A DNA stretch of 64,000 bases from Arcticimaribacter sp002477625. Lineage in GTDB: Bacteria > Bacteroidota > Bacteroidia > Flavobacteriales > Flavobacteriaceae. The notes under the pieces are model-generated. The model ran no database searches. It was not told where the DNA came from and saw only the letters and a program-made list of their open reading frames with translations. The stretch covers positions 620,001-684,000 of the forward strand of contig OX044358.1 in assembly GCA_943846665.1 (NCBI GenBank). Reading direction: 5' to 3'. A program made the position numbers and the translations under genes. Below, piece by piece: positions 15,175 to 23,959 of the stretch (within the stretch, counting starts at the first letter, position 1; each line of letters begins with the position of its first letter).

Positions 15175-15965
15175 TGACTATTTTAGATAAAATAATAGCA
15201 GATAAAAAAGTTGAAGTTGCCTTACGCAAACAACTTTTCCCAATTAGCTACTGGGAAGCATCTCCCCTTTTTGGACGAACAACTTCTTCCCTTGCGGCGG
15301 CCTTGCAAGCAAGTCAATCGGGGATTATTGCAGAACATAAACGGAGATCACCCTCCAAGCAAAACATCAACAGCTCTCTTTCGGTAACCGATGTTGCTCA
15401 GGGTTATGAAACTGCCGGTGTTTGTGGCATGTCGGTTTTGACCGATGGAAAATATTTTGGTGGCTCCCTCGAAGATTTAACCCTTGCTCGGGCAGTAACC
15501 GATTTCCCCTTATTACGCAAAGAATTCATTGTCGATGAATACCAACTTATCGAAGCAAAGGCACATGGGGCGGATGTGATTTTATTAATCGCCTCCGTAT
15601 TGACTCGAAACGAAATTCAACAGCTTTCCACAGCCGCACAAAGTTTGGGTTTAGAAGTGTTATTGGAAGTACATAATTTAGAAGAACTGGAAAAGTCGGT
15701 TATGCCCTCTCTAGATCTTTTTGGGGTAAACAACCGCAACCTCAAAACCTTTGAAGTTGACCTCGACACCAGCCGAACACTCGTTGATCAAATCCCTTCA
15801 GACTTTGTAAAGGTTTCGGAAAGTGGGATCAGTACTGCTGCTGCTATTGTTGATTTAAAAACTTATGGGTACCAAGGGTTTTTGGTTGGCGAAAATTTTA
15901 TGAAAACAGAAAATCCGGGTGCAAGTGCTGCTGCATTCATCAAAGCCATTGAAGATGAAGCTTAA
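15174..15965 (+). CDS. trpC: indole-3-glycerol phosphate synthase
   Basis: A 263-residue TIM-barrel enzyme that closes the indole ring. Conserved elements are IIAEHKRRSPSKQNI (catalytic Lys), VLTDGKYFGGSLEDL, LLRKEFIVDEYQ, GADVILLIASVL, LLEVHNLEELE, GVNNRNLKTFEVD and VSESGI. It is a stand-alone protein here, not fused to TrpF. Its last 11 bp overlap trpF. Confidence 0.95.
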   Translation: MTILDKIIADKKVEVALRKQLFPISYWEASPLFGRTTSSLAAALQASQSGIIAEHKRRSPSKQNINSSLSVTDVAQGYETAGVCGMSVLTDGKYFGGSLEDLTLARAVTDFPLLRKEFIVDEYQLIEAKAHGADVILLIASVLTRNEIQQLSTAAQSLGLEVLLEVHNLEELEKSVMPSLDLFGVNNRNLKTFEVDLDTSRTLVDQIPSDFVKVSESGISTAAAIVDLKTYGYQGFLVGENFMKTENPGASAAAFIKAIEDEA

Positions 15966-16572
15966 AGTGTGTGGCATGCGGGAAACTGAAAACATTGAAG
16001 CGCTTGCGGCTTTAACTCCCGACTATATGGGGTTTATTTTTTGGGCACCCTCCTCTCGTTTTGTAGAGGGAACAACCCCAACCCTCCCCCAGCATATTAA
16101 AAAAACTGGTGTTTTTGTAGATGCTACCATCGATTATATAGAAACCATCATCAAAGAGCACCAATTACAGGCTGTGCAATTACACGGAAAAGAAACTCCG
16201 GAATATTGCTCTTACGTACAGTCCTTGGATGTAGAAGTAATCAAAGCTTTCAGTATCAAAGATCATTTTGATTTCACAAGTTTAGCTCCTTATGAAAACT
16301 GTTGTGACTTTTACTTATTCGACACCAAAGGAGAACTCCCCGGCGGCAATGGCTATGGTTTTGATTGGAGTATTCTTGCGAGCTATCCGTCCACAAAACC
16401 TTTTTTCCTTAGTGGAGGAATTGGTCTCGAACATACGATCCAAATAAAGGCTTTATTAAATACCGATTTGCCGCTGTATGCTATTGATGTAAATAGTAAA
16501 TTTGAACTCGCTCCCGCACGTAAAAATATGGATGCACTAACACAATTTAAAAACGAATTGTATGAACTATAA
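15955..16572 (+). CDS. trpF: phosphoribosylanthranilate isomerase
   Basis: About 205 residues, starting MKLKVCGMRETENIEAL, with the catalytic Cys in KVCGM and the catalytic Asp in FLFDTKGELPGGNG, followed by FLSGGIGLEHTIQIK that binds phosphate. The start at 15955 is chosen for this conserved opening; it overlaps trpC by 11 bp, suggesting translational coupling. It converts N-(5'-phosphoribosyl)anthranilate to CdRP. Confidence 0.94.
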   Translation: MKLKVCGMRETENIEALAALTPDYMGFIFWAPSSRFVEGTTPTLPQHIKKTGVFVDATIDYIETIIKEHQLQAVQLHGKETPEYCSYVQSLDVEVIKAFSIKDHFDFTSLAPYENCCDFYLFDTKGELPGGNGYGFDWSILASYPSTKPFFLSGGIGLEHTIQIKALLNTDLPLYAIDVNSKFELAPARKNMDALTQFKNELYEL

Positions 16573-17743
16573 TGTAGATGAAAAAGGATATTACGGAGAC
16601 TTTGGCGGAGCCTTTATCCCCGAAATGCTCTATCCAAATGTAGCCGAACTTCGCGAAAGTTATTTAAAAATTTCAGCCGATCCAGATTTTAAAAAAGAAT
16701 TTGACGCCTTGCTCAAAGACTATGTGGGTCGCCCAACACCACTTTATTTCGCCAAGCGACTGTCTGAAAAATACAACACCAAGATTTACCTCAAACGGGA
16801 AGATTTATGTCATACTGGAGCCCATAAGGTCAACAATACCATTGGACAGATTCTTTTGGCCAAGCGCCTAGGGAAAAATCGCATCATTGCCGAAACAGGT
16901 GCAGGGCAACACGGTGTAGCCACGGCCACGGTTTGTGCCTTGATGGGTATTGAATGTATTGTGTATATGGGGGCATTGGACATCAAACGTCAGGCACCCA
17001 ATGTAGCGCGAATGAAAATGTTAGGCGCAACGGTACGTCCGGCACAGTCGGGGAGTAAAACCCTTAAAGATGCCACCAACGAAGCCATCCGCGATTGGAT
17101 CAACAATCCGGTAGATACCCACTACATCATTGGTTCGGTGGTTGGACCACATCCCTATCCCGATATGGTCGCTCGTTTTCAATCGGTCATTAGTGAGGAA
17201 ACCAAATGGCAACTCCAAGAACAAGAAGGTCGCGACTATCCCGACCATGTGATTGCCTGTGTGGGGGGAGGAAGTAATGCCGCTGGACTTTACTACCACT
17301 ACCTCAACGATGATCGTGTCAATATTATCGCCGTAGAAGCTGCCGGAAAGGGCATCGATTCTGGCGAGAGTGCAGCCACTTCTGCCCTTGGGAAAGAAGG
17401 CATCATCCACGGGAGTAAAACCCTGTTGATGCAAACTCCCGACGGACAAATCACGGAACCCTATTCCATCTCTGCTGGGTTGGACTATCCAGGCGTTGGT
17501 CCCATGCATGCACATTTGTTTAGAAGCAAGCGGGCAGAATTCATTTCCATTCCCGACCAAGAGGCGATGGACTGGGGACTTACCCTCTCCCAAATGGAAG
17601 GGATTATTCCTGCCATAGAAACGGCTCATGCCTTTGCAGCACTCGATGTGCGTAAATTTGGGCCAGAAGAAATTATTGTGTTTAACTGTTCCGGGCGTGG
17701 CGACAAAGACCTGGATACCTATATTGATTATTTTAAATTGTAA
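16562..17743 (+). CDS. trpB: tryptophan synthase beta chain
   Basis: A 393-residue PLP enzyme that condenses indole with serine. It opens YYGDFGGAFIPEML, carries the PLP Lys in REDLCHTGAHKVNNTIGQ, the GAGQHGVATATV loop that holds the catalytic Glu (AETGAGQHG), and the phosphate loop CVGGGSNAAG. This is the standard TrpB1 type that pairs with TrpA. It overlaps trpF by 11 bp and trpA by 1 bp. Confidence 0.96.
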   Translation: MNYNVDEKGYYGDFGGAFIPEMLYPNVAELRESYLKISADPDFKKEFDALLKDYVGRPTPLYFAKRLSEKYNTKIYLKREDLCHTGAHKVNNTIGQILLAKRLGKNRIIAETGAGQHGVATATVCALMGIECIVYMGALDIKRQAPNVARMKMLGATVRPAQSGSKTLKDATNEAIRDWINNPVDTHYIIGSVVGPHPYPDMVARFQSVISEETKWQLQEQEGRDYPDHVIACVGGGSNAAGLYYHYLNDDRVNIIAVEAAGKGIDSGESAATSALGKEGIIHGSKTLLMQTPDGQITEPYSISAGLDYPGVGPMHAHLFRSKRAEFISIPDQEAMDWGLTLSQMEGIIPAIETAHAFAALDVRKFGPEEIIVFNCSGRGDKDLDTYIDYFKL

Positions 17744-18507
17744 TGAATAGAATCGATCAAAAATTCAACGAAGACAAAAAACTATTGTCCATTTACTTTT
17801 CTGCAGGTTTTCCCAACCTTGAAGACACGGTGCCTATTCTAAAAAAGCTGGAAGCCGCTGGAGTAGACATGGTCGAAATTGGCTTGCCTTTTTCCGACCC
17901 ATTGGCCGATGGAACCACCATACAAGAAAGTTCTACCCAAGCCCTAAGCAATGGAATGACAACCAAAACGTTATTTACCCAATTGGAAGGCATACGGGAA
18001 CACATCAGCATTCCCTTGGTGCTTATGGGCTATTTTAACCCCATGATGCAATTCGGTATTGAAAAATTTCTAGCCCGCTGTGCAGCGGTGGGTATCGACG
18101 GACTCATCATCCCCGATCTTCCCGTAGATGTTTATCACGAGCAATACAAAGCACTCTTTGACCTACACGGTTTATACAATATGTTCCTCATCACCCCCCA
18201 AACTCCCGAAGAACGCATTCGCTATATCGACGAGGTTTCGAACGGCTTCATCTATATGGTGTCGAGTGCAGCGGTGACCGGAGCACAAAGTACTTTCGGC
18301 AACACCCAAACCGACTATTTCCAGCGCATCGCCCAAATGAACCTCAACACCCCCACCGTGGTTGGTTTTGGGATCAGCAATGCCGAAACCTATGAAGCGG
18401 CTAGTTTGCATTCCCGTGGTGCCATCATTGGATCTGCCTTCATCAAATTTTTAGAAGAAAAGGGTGTGGACCAGATCGAAACCTTTGTGCGCTCCATCAG
18501 AGTCTAA
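17743..18507 (+). CDS. trpA: tryptophan synthase alpha chain
   Basis: A 254-residue TIM barrel that cleaves indole-3-glycerol phosphate. Catalytic Glu is in GVDMVEIGLPFSDPLADG and catalytic Asp in GIDGLIIPDLPVD; YMVSSAAVTGAQ and GFGISNAETY bind substrate phosphate. It is the last gene of trpEGDCFBA, joined to trpB by a TAATG overlap. No clean intrinsic terminator follows; a 9 bp hairpin with a T-rich tail lies about 100 bp downstream. Confidence 0.96.
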   Translation: MNRIDQKFNEDKKLLSIYFSAGFPNLEDTVPILKKLEAAGVDMVEIGLPFSDPLADGTTIQESSTQALSNGMTTKTLFTQLEGIREHISIPLVLMGYFNPMMQFGIEKFLARCAAVGIDGLIIPDLPVDVYHEQYKALFDLHGLYNMFLITPQTPEERIRYIDEVSNGFIYMVSSAAVTGAQSTFGNTQTDYFQRIAQMNLNTPTVVGFGISNAETYEAASLHSRGAIIGSAFIKFLEEKGVDQIETFVRSIRV

Positions 18508-18569
18508 ACCCACGTTTTGTATTTTTTTATATCTTTAGTGTAGCATAGACCCAAATCTATTCTTACACC

Positions 18570-18692
18570 ATGACCTACGTATTCCCAAAAACTCGTTTTT
18601 ATTCGGTTTCCACTTGGTGGAAACCACTTTCTGTATTTTCTTTTTTGGAATGGGTTTTTATGTATAAAACCGTCGCGGGAAAATTATTTTAG
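18570..18692 (+). CDS. unrecognised 40-residue ORF with a Trp-Trp pair, downstream of trpA
   Basis: ATG 18570 opens a 40-residue frame rich in aromatic residues (FPKTRFYSVSTWWKPL, then FSFLEWVFMY). The two Trp codons sit exactly in a perfect 9 bp hairpin (18605-18625). It lies in the 240 bp gap between trpA and the convergent yaaA gene, where no other gene is visible. I do not recognise it; it may be a small protein, a second leader-like ORF or chance. Confidence 0.35.
   Translation: MTYVFPKTRFYSVSTWWKPLSVFSFLEWVFMYKTVAGKLF
18605..18625 (+). terminator. hairpin behind trpA, possible weak terminator
   Basis: GGTTTCCAC / GTGGAAACC with a 3 nt TTG loop, followed by an interrupted T-rich stretch (18628-18650). 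It could end the trp transcript, although the tail is not a clean run. It overlaps the small ORF at 18570-18692. Confidence 0.45.
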
Positions 18693-18747
18693 GTACTTCG
18701 GGTGTTCGAAGAAACCGGAAAAAAAATAAAAAAAAGAGAGCGAAATC

Positions 18748-19509
18748 CTAACGGATAAAAACAGGCTGCAATTCGTTTAGGGAATGTTCTTCGCTGTACT
18801 GATAACCGTCTGTATTAAACCCTAACAGATCGGCTTGTGTATTACACTCATGATCGAGGATATACCGAACCATCATCCCACGGGCTTTTTTTGCAAAAAA
18901 CGAAATCATCTTGAGTTTGCCGTTCTTAAAATCTTTAAACTGAGGGGTGATGATGGTGTTTTTCAACGCTTGGGTATCGATTGCTGCAAAATACTCGTTA
19001 CTGGCTAGGTTTACGAGAAGTTCATTTTCGTCTAATTCATCGTTCAGGATTTGGGTAACTTTAGTTTTCCAAAAATCGGGCAAGTTTTTCTTCGCACCAA
19101 CTGGGAATTTAGTTCCCATCTCTAAACGGTAGGCTTGAATTAAATCCAAGGGCTTCAAAAGTCCGTATAAACCCGATAGAATCCGCAATTGATTTTGTAA
19201 GGCTCCTATCTTAGAAGTTGGAAGACTGAATACATCGAGACCGGTATATACATCTCCATCGAAGGTGTAAATTGCTGGGCGGGCATTTTCGGGTGTAAAA
19301 GGCAGTTGAAAAGCCTGGTTTCGTTCCCAATTCAGCTGAGATAAATTTTCAGAAATTCCCATGAGTTTCCCAATGGCCTTGACCGATTTTTTCTTCAGCA
19401 GTTTATTGATTCGTTCAGCTTCAGACAAAAACACAGCTTGTGTCGCTTCTGAAGTCGGAAGTTCCTTTTCAAAATTTAAAGATTTGGCAGGGGAAATGAT
19501 CATTTTCAT
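18748..19509 (-). CDS. yaaA: peroxide stress protein YaaA (DUF328)
   Basis: A 253-residue cytosolic protein with the family opening MKMIISPAKSLNFEKELPTS, the YTFDGDVYTGLD stretch and the C-terminal ISFFAKKARGMMVRY. In E. coli YaaA is induced by OxyR and lowers free iron during peroxide stress; DNA-binding activity has been reported for the fold. It is a single gene, convergent with the trp operon, and 79 bp from rluD which is read in the same direction. Confidence 0.93.
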   Translation of the reverse strand: MKMIISPAKSLNFEKELPTSEATQAVFLSEAERINKLLKKKSVKAIGKLMGISENLSQLNWERNQAFQLPFTPENARPAIYTFDGDVYTGLDVFSLPTSKIGALQNQLRILSGLYGLLKPLDLIQAYRLEMGTKFPVGAKKNLPDFWKTKVTQILNDELDENELLVNLASNEYFAAIDTQALKNTIITPQFKDFKNGKLKMISFFAKKARGMMVRYILDHECNTQADLLGFNTDGYQYSEEHSLNELQPVFIR

Positions 19510-19588
19510 AGTCCAACAATTTTACTTAAATGTAAGCGGTTCAATTGAAAACTACAAGAGAATTGGATTCCAACTTTTTATAGCCGTA

Positions 19589-20626
19589 TTATAAATTTTT
19601 ATGAACCGCATATTGGCGCCATTTTTCAAGCGCTAGTTGCATGTCGTTTGGGATTTCAGAATCGAACTGCATCCACTTTCCAGTCACCGGATGTTCAAAA
19701 CCTAGGGTTTTTGCATGAAGGGCTTGACGTGGAAGGAGTTTAAAACAATTATCCACAAACTGTTTGTACTTCGTAAAACTAGTTCCCTTTAGTATGGCAT
19801 CTCCGCCGTAACGCTCATCGTTAAAGAGCGTATGACCAATATGCTTCATATGAGCACGAATCTGGTGTGTACGACCGGTCTCCAATTGACATTCTAAAAA
19901 AGTAACATAGCCAAAGCGTTCCAATACGTTGTAATGGGTAACTGCGGGTTTTCCAATCTCCTCTTCCTCATCGAAGACGGTCATCTGCAAACGGTTTCTC
20001 GGATGACGACCGATGTTGCCTTCTATGGTTCCACTGTCCGCTTTTACATCATCCCAAACCAAGGCGAAATACTTGCGTTCGGAACTTTTATCAAAAAACT
20101 GCTTCGACAGATGGGTCATTGCAGTTTCTGTTTTAGCAACCACCAACAAACCCGTTGTGTCTTTATCGATTCGATGTACCAAACCGGGACGTTGTTTGTC
20201 GTTTTGAGGCAGGTTATCGAAATGAAACATCAGGCCGTTTATGAGTGTCCCAGAGTAGTTTCCATGACCGGGATGAACGACCATTCCTGCTGCTTTATTT
20301 ACGATAATCAAACTATCGTCTTCATAAACCACATCGATGGGAAGGTCCTCGCCCACCAAGAGGTTTTCGTAGGGAGGATGTCCAAAAAGTACGCGAACGG
20401 TATCGCCCCCTTTTACTTTATAGCTCGATTTAACAACAACATCATTAACAAAAATACTCCCCTCTTTAGCAGCATTTTGAATTTTATTTCGGGTAGCATT
20501 CTCTACTCGATTCATCAAATATTTGTCCACTCGAAGAGGCTCTTGTCCCGGATCTGCAGTAAAAGAAAAGTGTTCGTGTAGCACTTGTTCTCCCTGAAAT
20601 TCAGGATCTAAATTATCGTTTTCCAT
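19589..20626 (-). CDS. rluD: RluA-family 23S rRNA pseudouridine synthase (RluD-like)
   Basis: A 345-residue protein with an N-terminal S4 RNA-binding domain (KYLMNRVENATRNKIQNAAKEG, residues about 34-95) and a catalytic domain holding the signature Asp in GLVHRIDKDTTGLLVVAKT; GRTHQIRAHMKHIG closes the active site. Length and S4 domain fit RluD/RluC, which modify helix 69 or neighbouring uridines. Its start overlaps the end of the PASTA gene by 14 bp. RluD rather than RluC is the best guess by family habit in Bacteroidota. Confidence 0.88.
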   Translation of the reverse strand: MENDNLDPEFQGEQVLHEHFSFTADPGQEPLRVDKYLMNRVENATRNKIQNAAKEGSIFVNDVVVKSSYKVKGGDTVRVLFGHPPYENLLVGEDLPIDVVYEDDSLIIVNKAAGMVVHPGHGNYSGTLINGLMFHFDNLPQNDKQRPGLVHRIDKDTTGLLVVAKTETAMTHLSKQFFDKSSERKYFALVWDDVKADSGTIEGNIGRHPRNRLQMTVFDEEEEIGKPAVTHYNVLERFGYVTFLECQLETGRTHQIRAHMKHIGHTLFNDERYGGDAILKGTSFTKYKQFVDNCFKLLPRQALHAKTLGFEHPVTGKWMQFDSEIPNDMQLALEKWRQYAVHKNL

Positions 20627-21164
20627 TTCCTAAGACTAAGTCTATTTTTGAAGTTTTGGGAAGAACTGTTCCGGGCTCGATTTTATTTCCTTGATAACGG
20701 ATTTCGAGAACCATATCCTTTCCTATACTATTGCGGTAACTAATTTCACCCAGTTCAAATCCTACAGCGGTAAGACGGGTTTCAGCATTACGCTTGGTGA
20801 TTTGTATTACATTGGGAACACTCAGCTTTCTATAGCCAGAGGGATTGACTGTTAGGTAAATTTTTCTTCCTTGTTTTACGTCTGAACCAGCAGTTGGCAG
20901 CTGCTCAATAACAGAAAAAGGTGGGTAGTTTGGGTTAAATTTTGTAGAATCTAATACTTCGTAACGGAGTTCATATTGACTCAAAACAGTAGCGACAGTC
21001 TCTAAAGAGAGTGCTTCAATATCAGGAACTTGAGTGTGTTTTCCATGTTGGGTATAACGGTTTAAACCCAAAAAACACAACCCGATAAACAATACGATGA
21101 CGAGACCAGCCCAAAGCAATTGCTTTACAAAGAGTTTACTGAAAAAGAAACGCAAAAAATTCAT
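20613..21164 (-). CDS. PASTA-domain membrane protein
   Basis: About 183 residues: a short cytoplasmic start (MNFLRFFFSKLFVKQ), one membrane span (LLWAGLVIVLFIGLCFLGL) and extracytoplasmic PASTA domains (VPDIEALSLETVATVLSQYEL and VPNVIQITKRNAETRLTAVGFELGEI, each about 65 residues). PASTA domains bind peptidoglycan fragments or beta-lactam-like ligands; here there is no kinase or transpeptidase attached. The start at 21164 places the basic residues directly before the span. It is divergent from ddl, 104 bp away, which makes a cell-wall role plausible. Confidence 0.85.
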   Translation of the reverse strand: MNFLRFFFSKLFVKQLLWAGLVIVLFIGLCFLGLNRYTQHGKHTQVPDIEALSLETVATVLSQYELRYEVLDSTKFNPNYPPFSVIEQLPTAGSDVKQGRKIYLTVNPSGYRKLSVPNVIQITKRNAETRLTAVGFELGEISYRNSIGKDMVLEIRYQGNKIEPGTVLPKTSKIDLVLGNGKR

Positions 21165-21268
21165 TTTGATTTTTATCTGCGGTAAAGATAATAAATCCCG
21201 CTTGTTTTGAACGCTGGAAAACAATTACCTTTACCTAAGAATTTTAGAACTATTATAATCCTAATCAA

Positions 21269-22258
21269 ATGAATACAGTCGTTGGAGTTGCCTGGGGAGG
21301 ATTTACCTCAGAACACGATATCTCTAAAAAAAGTGGTGCCACCGTTTTCAATGCGCTACAAAACAGTTTGCATGAAGTCTTTTACATTCATATCACAAAG
21401 ACTGATTGGTCCGTTTCTGATGCTGCAGAAAACAAGTACAACTTGGATAAGGCTGACTTTTCATTCGCCAAAAAGGGTGAAAAAATAACATTTGATGTGA
21501 TCATCAATATGATCCATGGAGCTCCAGGAGAAAACGGACAATTAGCTGGAATGCTTGAATTGTTGCAAATCCCTCAGAGCAGTTGTTCCAGTTATACCGC
21601 TGGTCTAACCTACAACAAAAGAGACTGCTTGGCAGTAGCCCGATCCCTAAACATACCAACCGCACGTTTTTATACCCTGGACCAAGGCGATGACTATAGT
21701 ACTGAAACCATAGAGCAAGCCGTGGGCTTTCCCTGTTTTGTTAAAGCTAATTGCGCGGGTAGCAGCTTTGGAATATCCAAAGTATACAAGGCCGAAGAAC
21801 TTCCACTTGCCATTGAAAATGCATTTAAAGAAGATCACCAAGTACTCATTGAAGCAGCACTTGTTGGCCGCGAAATAAGTGTTGGAGTTTTAAAATGGAA
21901 AAAGGAGATCAAGGTATTGCCGATAACTGAAATCATCAGTGAAAATGACTTTTTTGACTACGAAGCGAAGTATGAAGGGAAATCCAAAGAGATAACCCCG
22001 GCACAACTTCCAGAAGCGTGGACCGAAGCTGTCGTTACTCTTTCTAAAAAGATTTATCAAAAGATGGGATTGGAAGGCGTTACACGGAGTGAATTCATTT
22101 TCGAGAACGGCATCCCTCATTTACTCGAGGTCAACACCATCCCCGGGATGACCCTCCAAAGTCTGATTCCGCAACAACTGGAAGTCGATGGAATTTCTTT
22201 ACTAGAATTCCTTGAAGAACTCATTGCTGAAGCTCTAAGAAAAAAAGAATACCTTTAG
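21269..22258 (+). CDS. ddl: D-alanine--D-alanine ligase
   Basis: A 329-residue ATP-grasp ligase that makes the D-Ala-D-Ala end of peptidoglycan precursors. It begins VAWGGFTSEHDISKKSG, followed by HGAPGENGQLAGMLELL, the ATP-grasp segment PCFVKANCAGSSFGISKV and the metal-binding end LLEVNTIPGMTLQSLIPQQ. The YDYEAKY-like loop appears as FFDYEAKYEGKSKEITPA. It runs in the same direction as coaD with a 4 bp gap. Confidence 0.95.
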   Translation: MNTVVGVAWGGFTSEHDISKKSGATVFNALQNSLHEVFYIHITKTDWSVSDAAENKYNLDKADFSFAKKGEKITFDVIINMIHGAPGENGQLAGMLELLQIPQSSCSSYTAGLTYNKRDCLAVARSLNIPTARFYTLDQGDDYSTETIEQAVGFPCFVKANCAGSSFGISKVYKAEELPLAIENAFKEDHQVLIEAALVGREISVGVLKWKKEIKVLPITEIISENDFFDYEAKYEGKSKEITPAQLPEAWTEAVVTLSKKIYQKMGLEGVTRSEFIFENGIPHLLEVNTIPGMTLQSLIPQQLEVDGISLLEFLEELIAEALRKKEYL

Positions 22259-22262
22259 TACT

Positions 22263-22718
22263 ATGAAAAAAGCGATTTTCCCAGGCTCCTTTGATCCCAT
22301 CACCAATGGCCACATTGATATCATTCAACGGGCACTTCCTCTGTTTGATGAAATTGTAATTGCGATTGGAGTCAATTCCAATAAAAAGTATATGTTTACT
22401 TTGGAACAACGCAAAAATTTTATTGAAAAAACCTTTGAAGGAGAAACTAAAATTTCGGTTAAAACCTACGAAGGATTGACTGTGAATTTCTGCGAGCGCA
22501 TCAACGCATCTTTTATTTTACGTGGTCTTAGAAACCCAGCTGATTTTGAGTTTGAAAAAGCAATTGCACACACCAACCGCAGTTTATCTGATATTGAAAC
22601 GGTTTTTCTATTGACTTCAACCGAAACTTCTTTTATAAGCAGCAGCATTGTTCGAGAGGTAATTCAAAATCACGGAGATTATGCGCACTTGGTACCGAAA
22701 GCAGTAACCGATTCCTAA
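22263..22718 (+). CDS. coaD: phosphopantetheine adenylyltransferase
   Basis: A 151-residue nucleotidyltransferase of the HIGH superfamily: AIFPGSFDPITNGHIDII with TNGHID as the HxGH-type motif, and FISSSIVREV as the ISSxxVR motif. It catalyses the fourth step of coenzyme A synthesis. The family length is 155-165, so it is complete. Its end overlaps the end of the convergent Nudix gene by 4 bp. Confidence 0.95.
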   Translation: MKKAIFPGSFDPITNGHIDIIQRALPLFDEIVIAIGVNSNKKYMFTLEQRKNFIEKTFEGETKISVKTYEGLTVNFCERINASFILRGLRNPADFEFEKAIAHTNRSLSDIETVFLLTSTETSFISSSIVREVIQNHGDYAHLVPKAVTDS

Positions 22719-23311
22719 AGAAGACTCCCGTATACTTCCTTTATATTCTCGTAGGCATTTTCAAACTTCTGAGGAATTTCTTTTTCCAAAATCCATACCG
22801 CTTGCTGAATCCCTTCATTCAGCTGTGGAATCAGCGTAACTGTTGAAGCTGTTTTCATTTCAAACCAAAAGGTTTTTTTGAGCTTATACCTTCCATTGCG
22901 ATTAAAAACATGAAAGGTTTCGATGAGGGGTTTTACAATTTCTAAACCGTCGACACCTGTTTCCTCTTCAACTTCTCGAACTGCTGCAAGTCGAATTGGT
23001 TCGTTTTTTTCAATGCGGCCCTTTGGAAGATCCCATTTGTCATTCCTGTAAATAAAGAGCAAACGCCCGTCATCATGACGTACCAAACCACCAGCAGCCT
23101 CAACAATTGGAAAATGTCTGAGAAAATGCATCCACAACTTATCTTCCTTGTGATGATACAAATACAAACAATCCGTTTGTTTAGACTTAAGCGCTTTTAC
23201 AATATTTTCGGGCGATGAAAACTTAATAAACAACACAGGAGTACGAACGGTTTGAGGAACCAATTCAGTAGTTAAGAAAATTGGTTTTTGATTGAAAAAT
23301 ACTTTATACAT
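22715..23311 (-). CDS. Nudix hydrolase
   Basis: About 198 residues with the Nudix box G-RIEKN-E-PIRLAAV-REVEEETG in the C-terminal two thirds, preceded by AAGGLVRHDDGRLLFIYRNDKWDLPKG. The N-terminal 65 residues (MYKVFFNQKPIFLT and following) form an extra domain common to a Bacteroidota subgroup. It hydrolyses nucleoside diphosphate-linked compounds; the substrate is unknown. The start at 23311 gives a 6 bp gap to the divergent pyrE start. Confidence 0.88.
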   Translation of the reverse strand: MYKVFFNQKPIFLTTELVPQTVRTPVLFIKFSSPENIVKALKSKQTDCLYLYHHKEDKLWMHFLRHFPIVEAAGGLVRHDDGRLLFIYRNDKWDLPKGRIEKNEPIRLAAVREVEEETGVDGLEIVKPLIETFHVFNRNGRYKLKKTFWFEMKTASTVTLIPQLNEGIQQAVWILEKEIPQKFENAYENIKEVYGSLL

Positions 23312-23314
23312 TTG
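23307..23314 (+). promoter_or_regulatory. -7 element of the pyrE promoter
   Basis: TACATTTG matches TAnnTTTG and ends 3 bp before the pyrE ATG at 23318; TTG occurs 16 nt (23288-23290) and 23 nt (23281-23283) upstream. The element lies inside the start of the Nudix gene. The transcript would be nearly leaderless. Confidence 0.55.
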
Positions 23315-23317
23315 CCT

Positions 23318-23959
23318 ATGATTTACAACGAAAAAATTGCCTTTGAAACGGCAGCTCATTTACTACAAATAAATGCAATAAAATTGGAACCAAAAAATCC
23401 ATTCTCTTGGGCGAGTGGATGGAAATCTCCAATCTACTGTGACAATCGTTTGGCTTTGTCTTTCCCTAAAGTTCGTGCTTATCTTACAGATGCTATTGCT
23501 CAACAAGTTACTGCACTTTACGGTACAGATGTAACCATTGCTGGAGTAGCAACTGGCGCAATTGGAATTGGAGCTTTAGTTGCTCAGAAATTAAATTTAC
23601 CCTTTGTGTATGTGCGCCCAGAACCCAAAAAGCATGGACGTCAAAATCAAATTGAGGGTATAGTTCAGGAAGGGCAGGCAGTTGTAGTTATCGAAGATTT
23701 AATTAGTACTGGGATGAGTAGTTTGAATGCAGTAACTGCAATTGAAGCAGAAGGAATTGAAGTGTTGGGGATGATTGCCTTGTTTACTTATGGCTTTTCA
23801 ATCGCAGAAAATAACTTCAAAGAAGCTGGAGTACAACTTTATACACTGAGTGATTATAATCATTTGATTGAACACGCAACCGCATCGGCTACCATTGAAA
23901 AAGAGCAACAAGAAACATTAGTAAACTGGAGAAAAGATCCAGCCAACTGGAAGCCTTAG
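23318..23959 (+). CDS. pyrE: orotate phosphoribosyltransferase
   Basis: A 213-residue enzyme that makes orotidine 5'-phosphate from orotate and PRPP. The PRPP-binding motif is VVVIEDLISTGMSSLNAV, the mobile loop is FVYVRPEPKKHGRQNQIEG, and FSWASGWKSPIYCDNRL marks the family's N-terminal part. The start at 23318 is chosen for MIYNEKIAF and for its position behind the -7 element. The end overlaps birA by 4 bp (convergent). Confidence 0.95.
   Translation: MIYNEKIAFETAAHLLQINAIKLEPKNPFSWASGWKSPIYCDNRLALSFPKVRAYLTDAIAQQVTALYGTDVTIAGVATGAIGIGALVAQKLNLPFVYVRPEPKKHGRQNQIEGIVQEGQAVVVIEDLISTGMSSLNAVTAIEAEGIEVLGMIALFTYGFSIAENNFKEAGVQLYTLSDYNHLIEHATASATIEKEQQETLVNWRKDPANWKP

Noticed and set aside
17021..17629. 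Long open frame opposite trpB (about 200 codons)
   Set aside because: It shadows the coding strand of trpB; no signal peptide, motif or promoter supports it.
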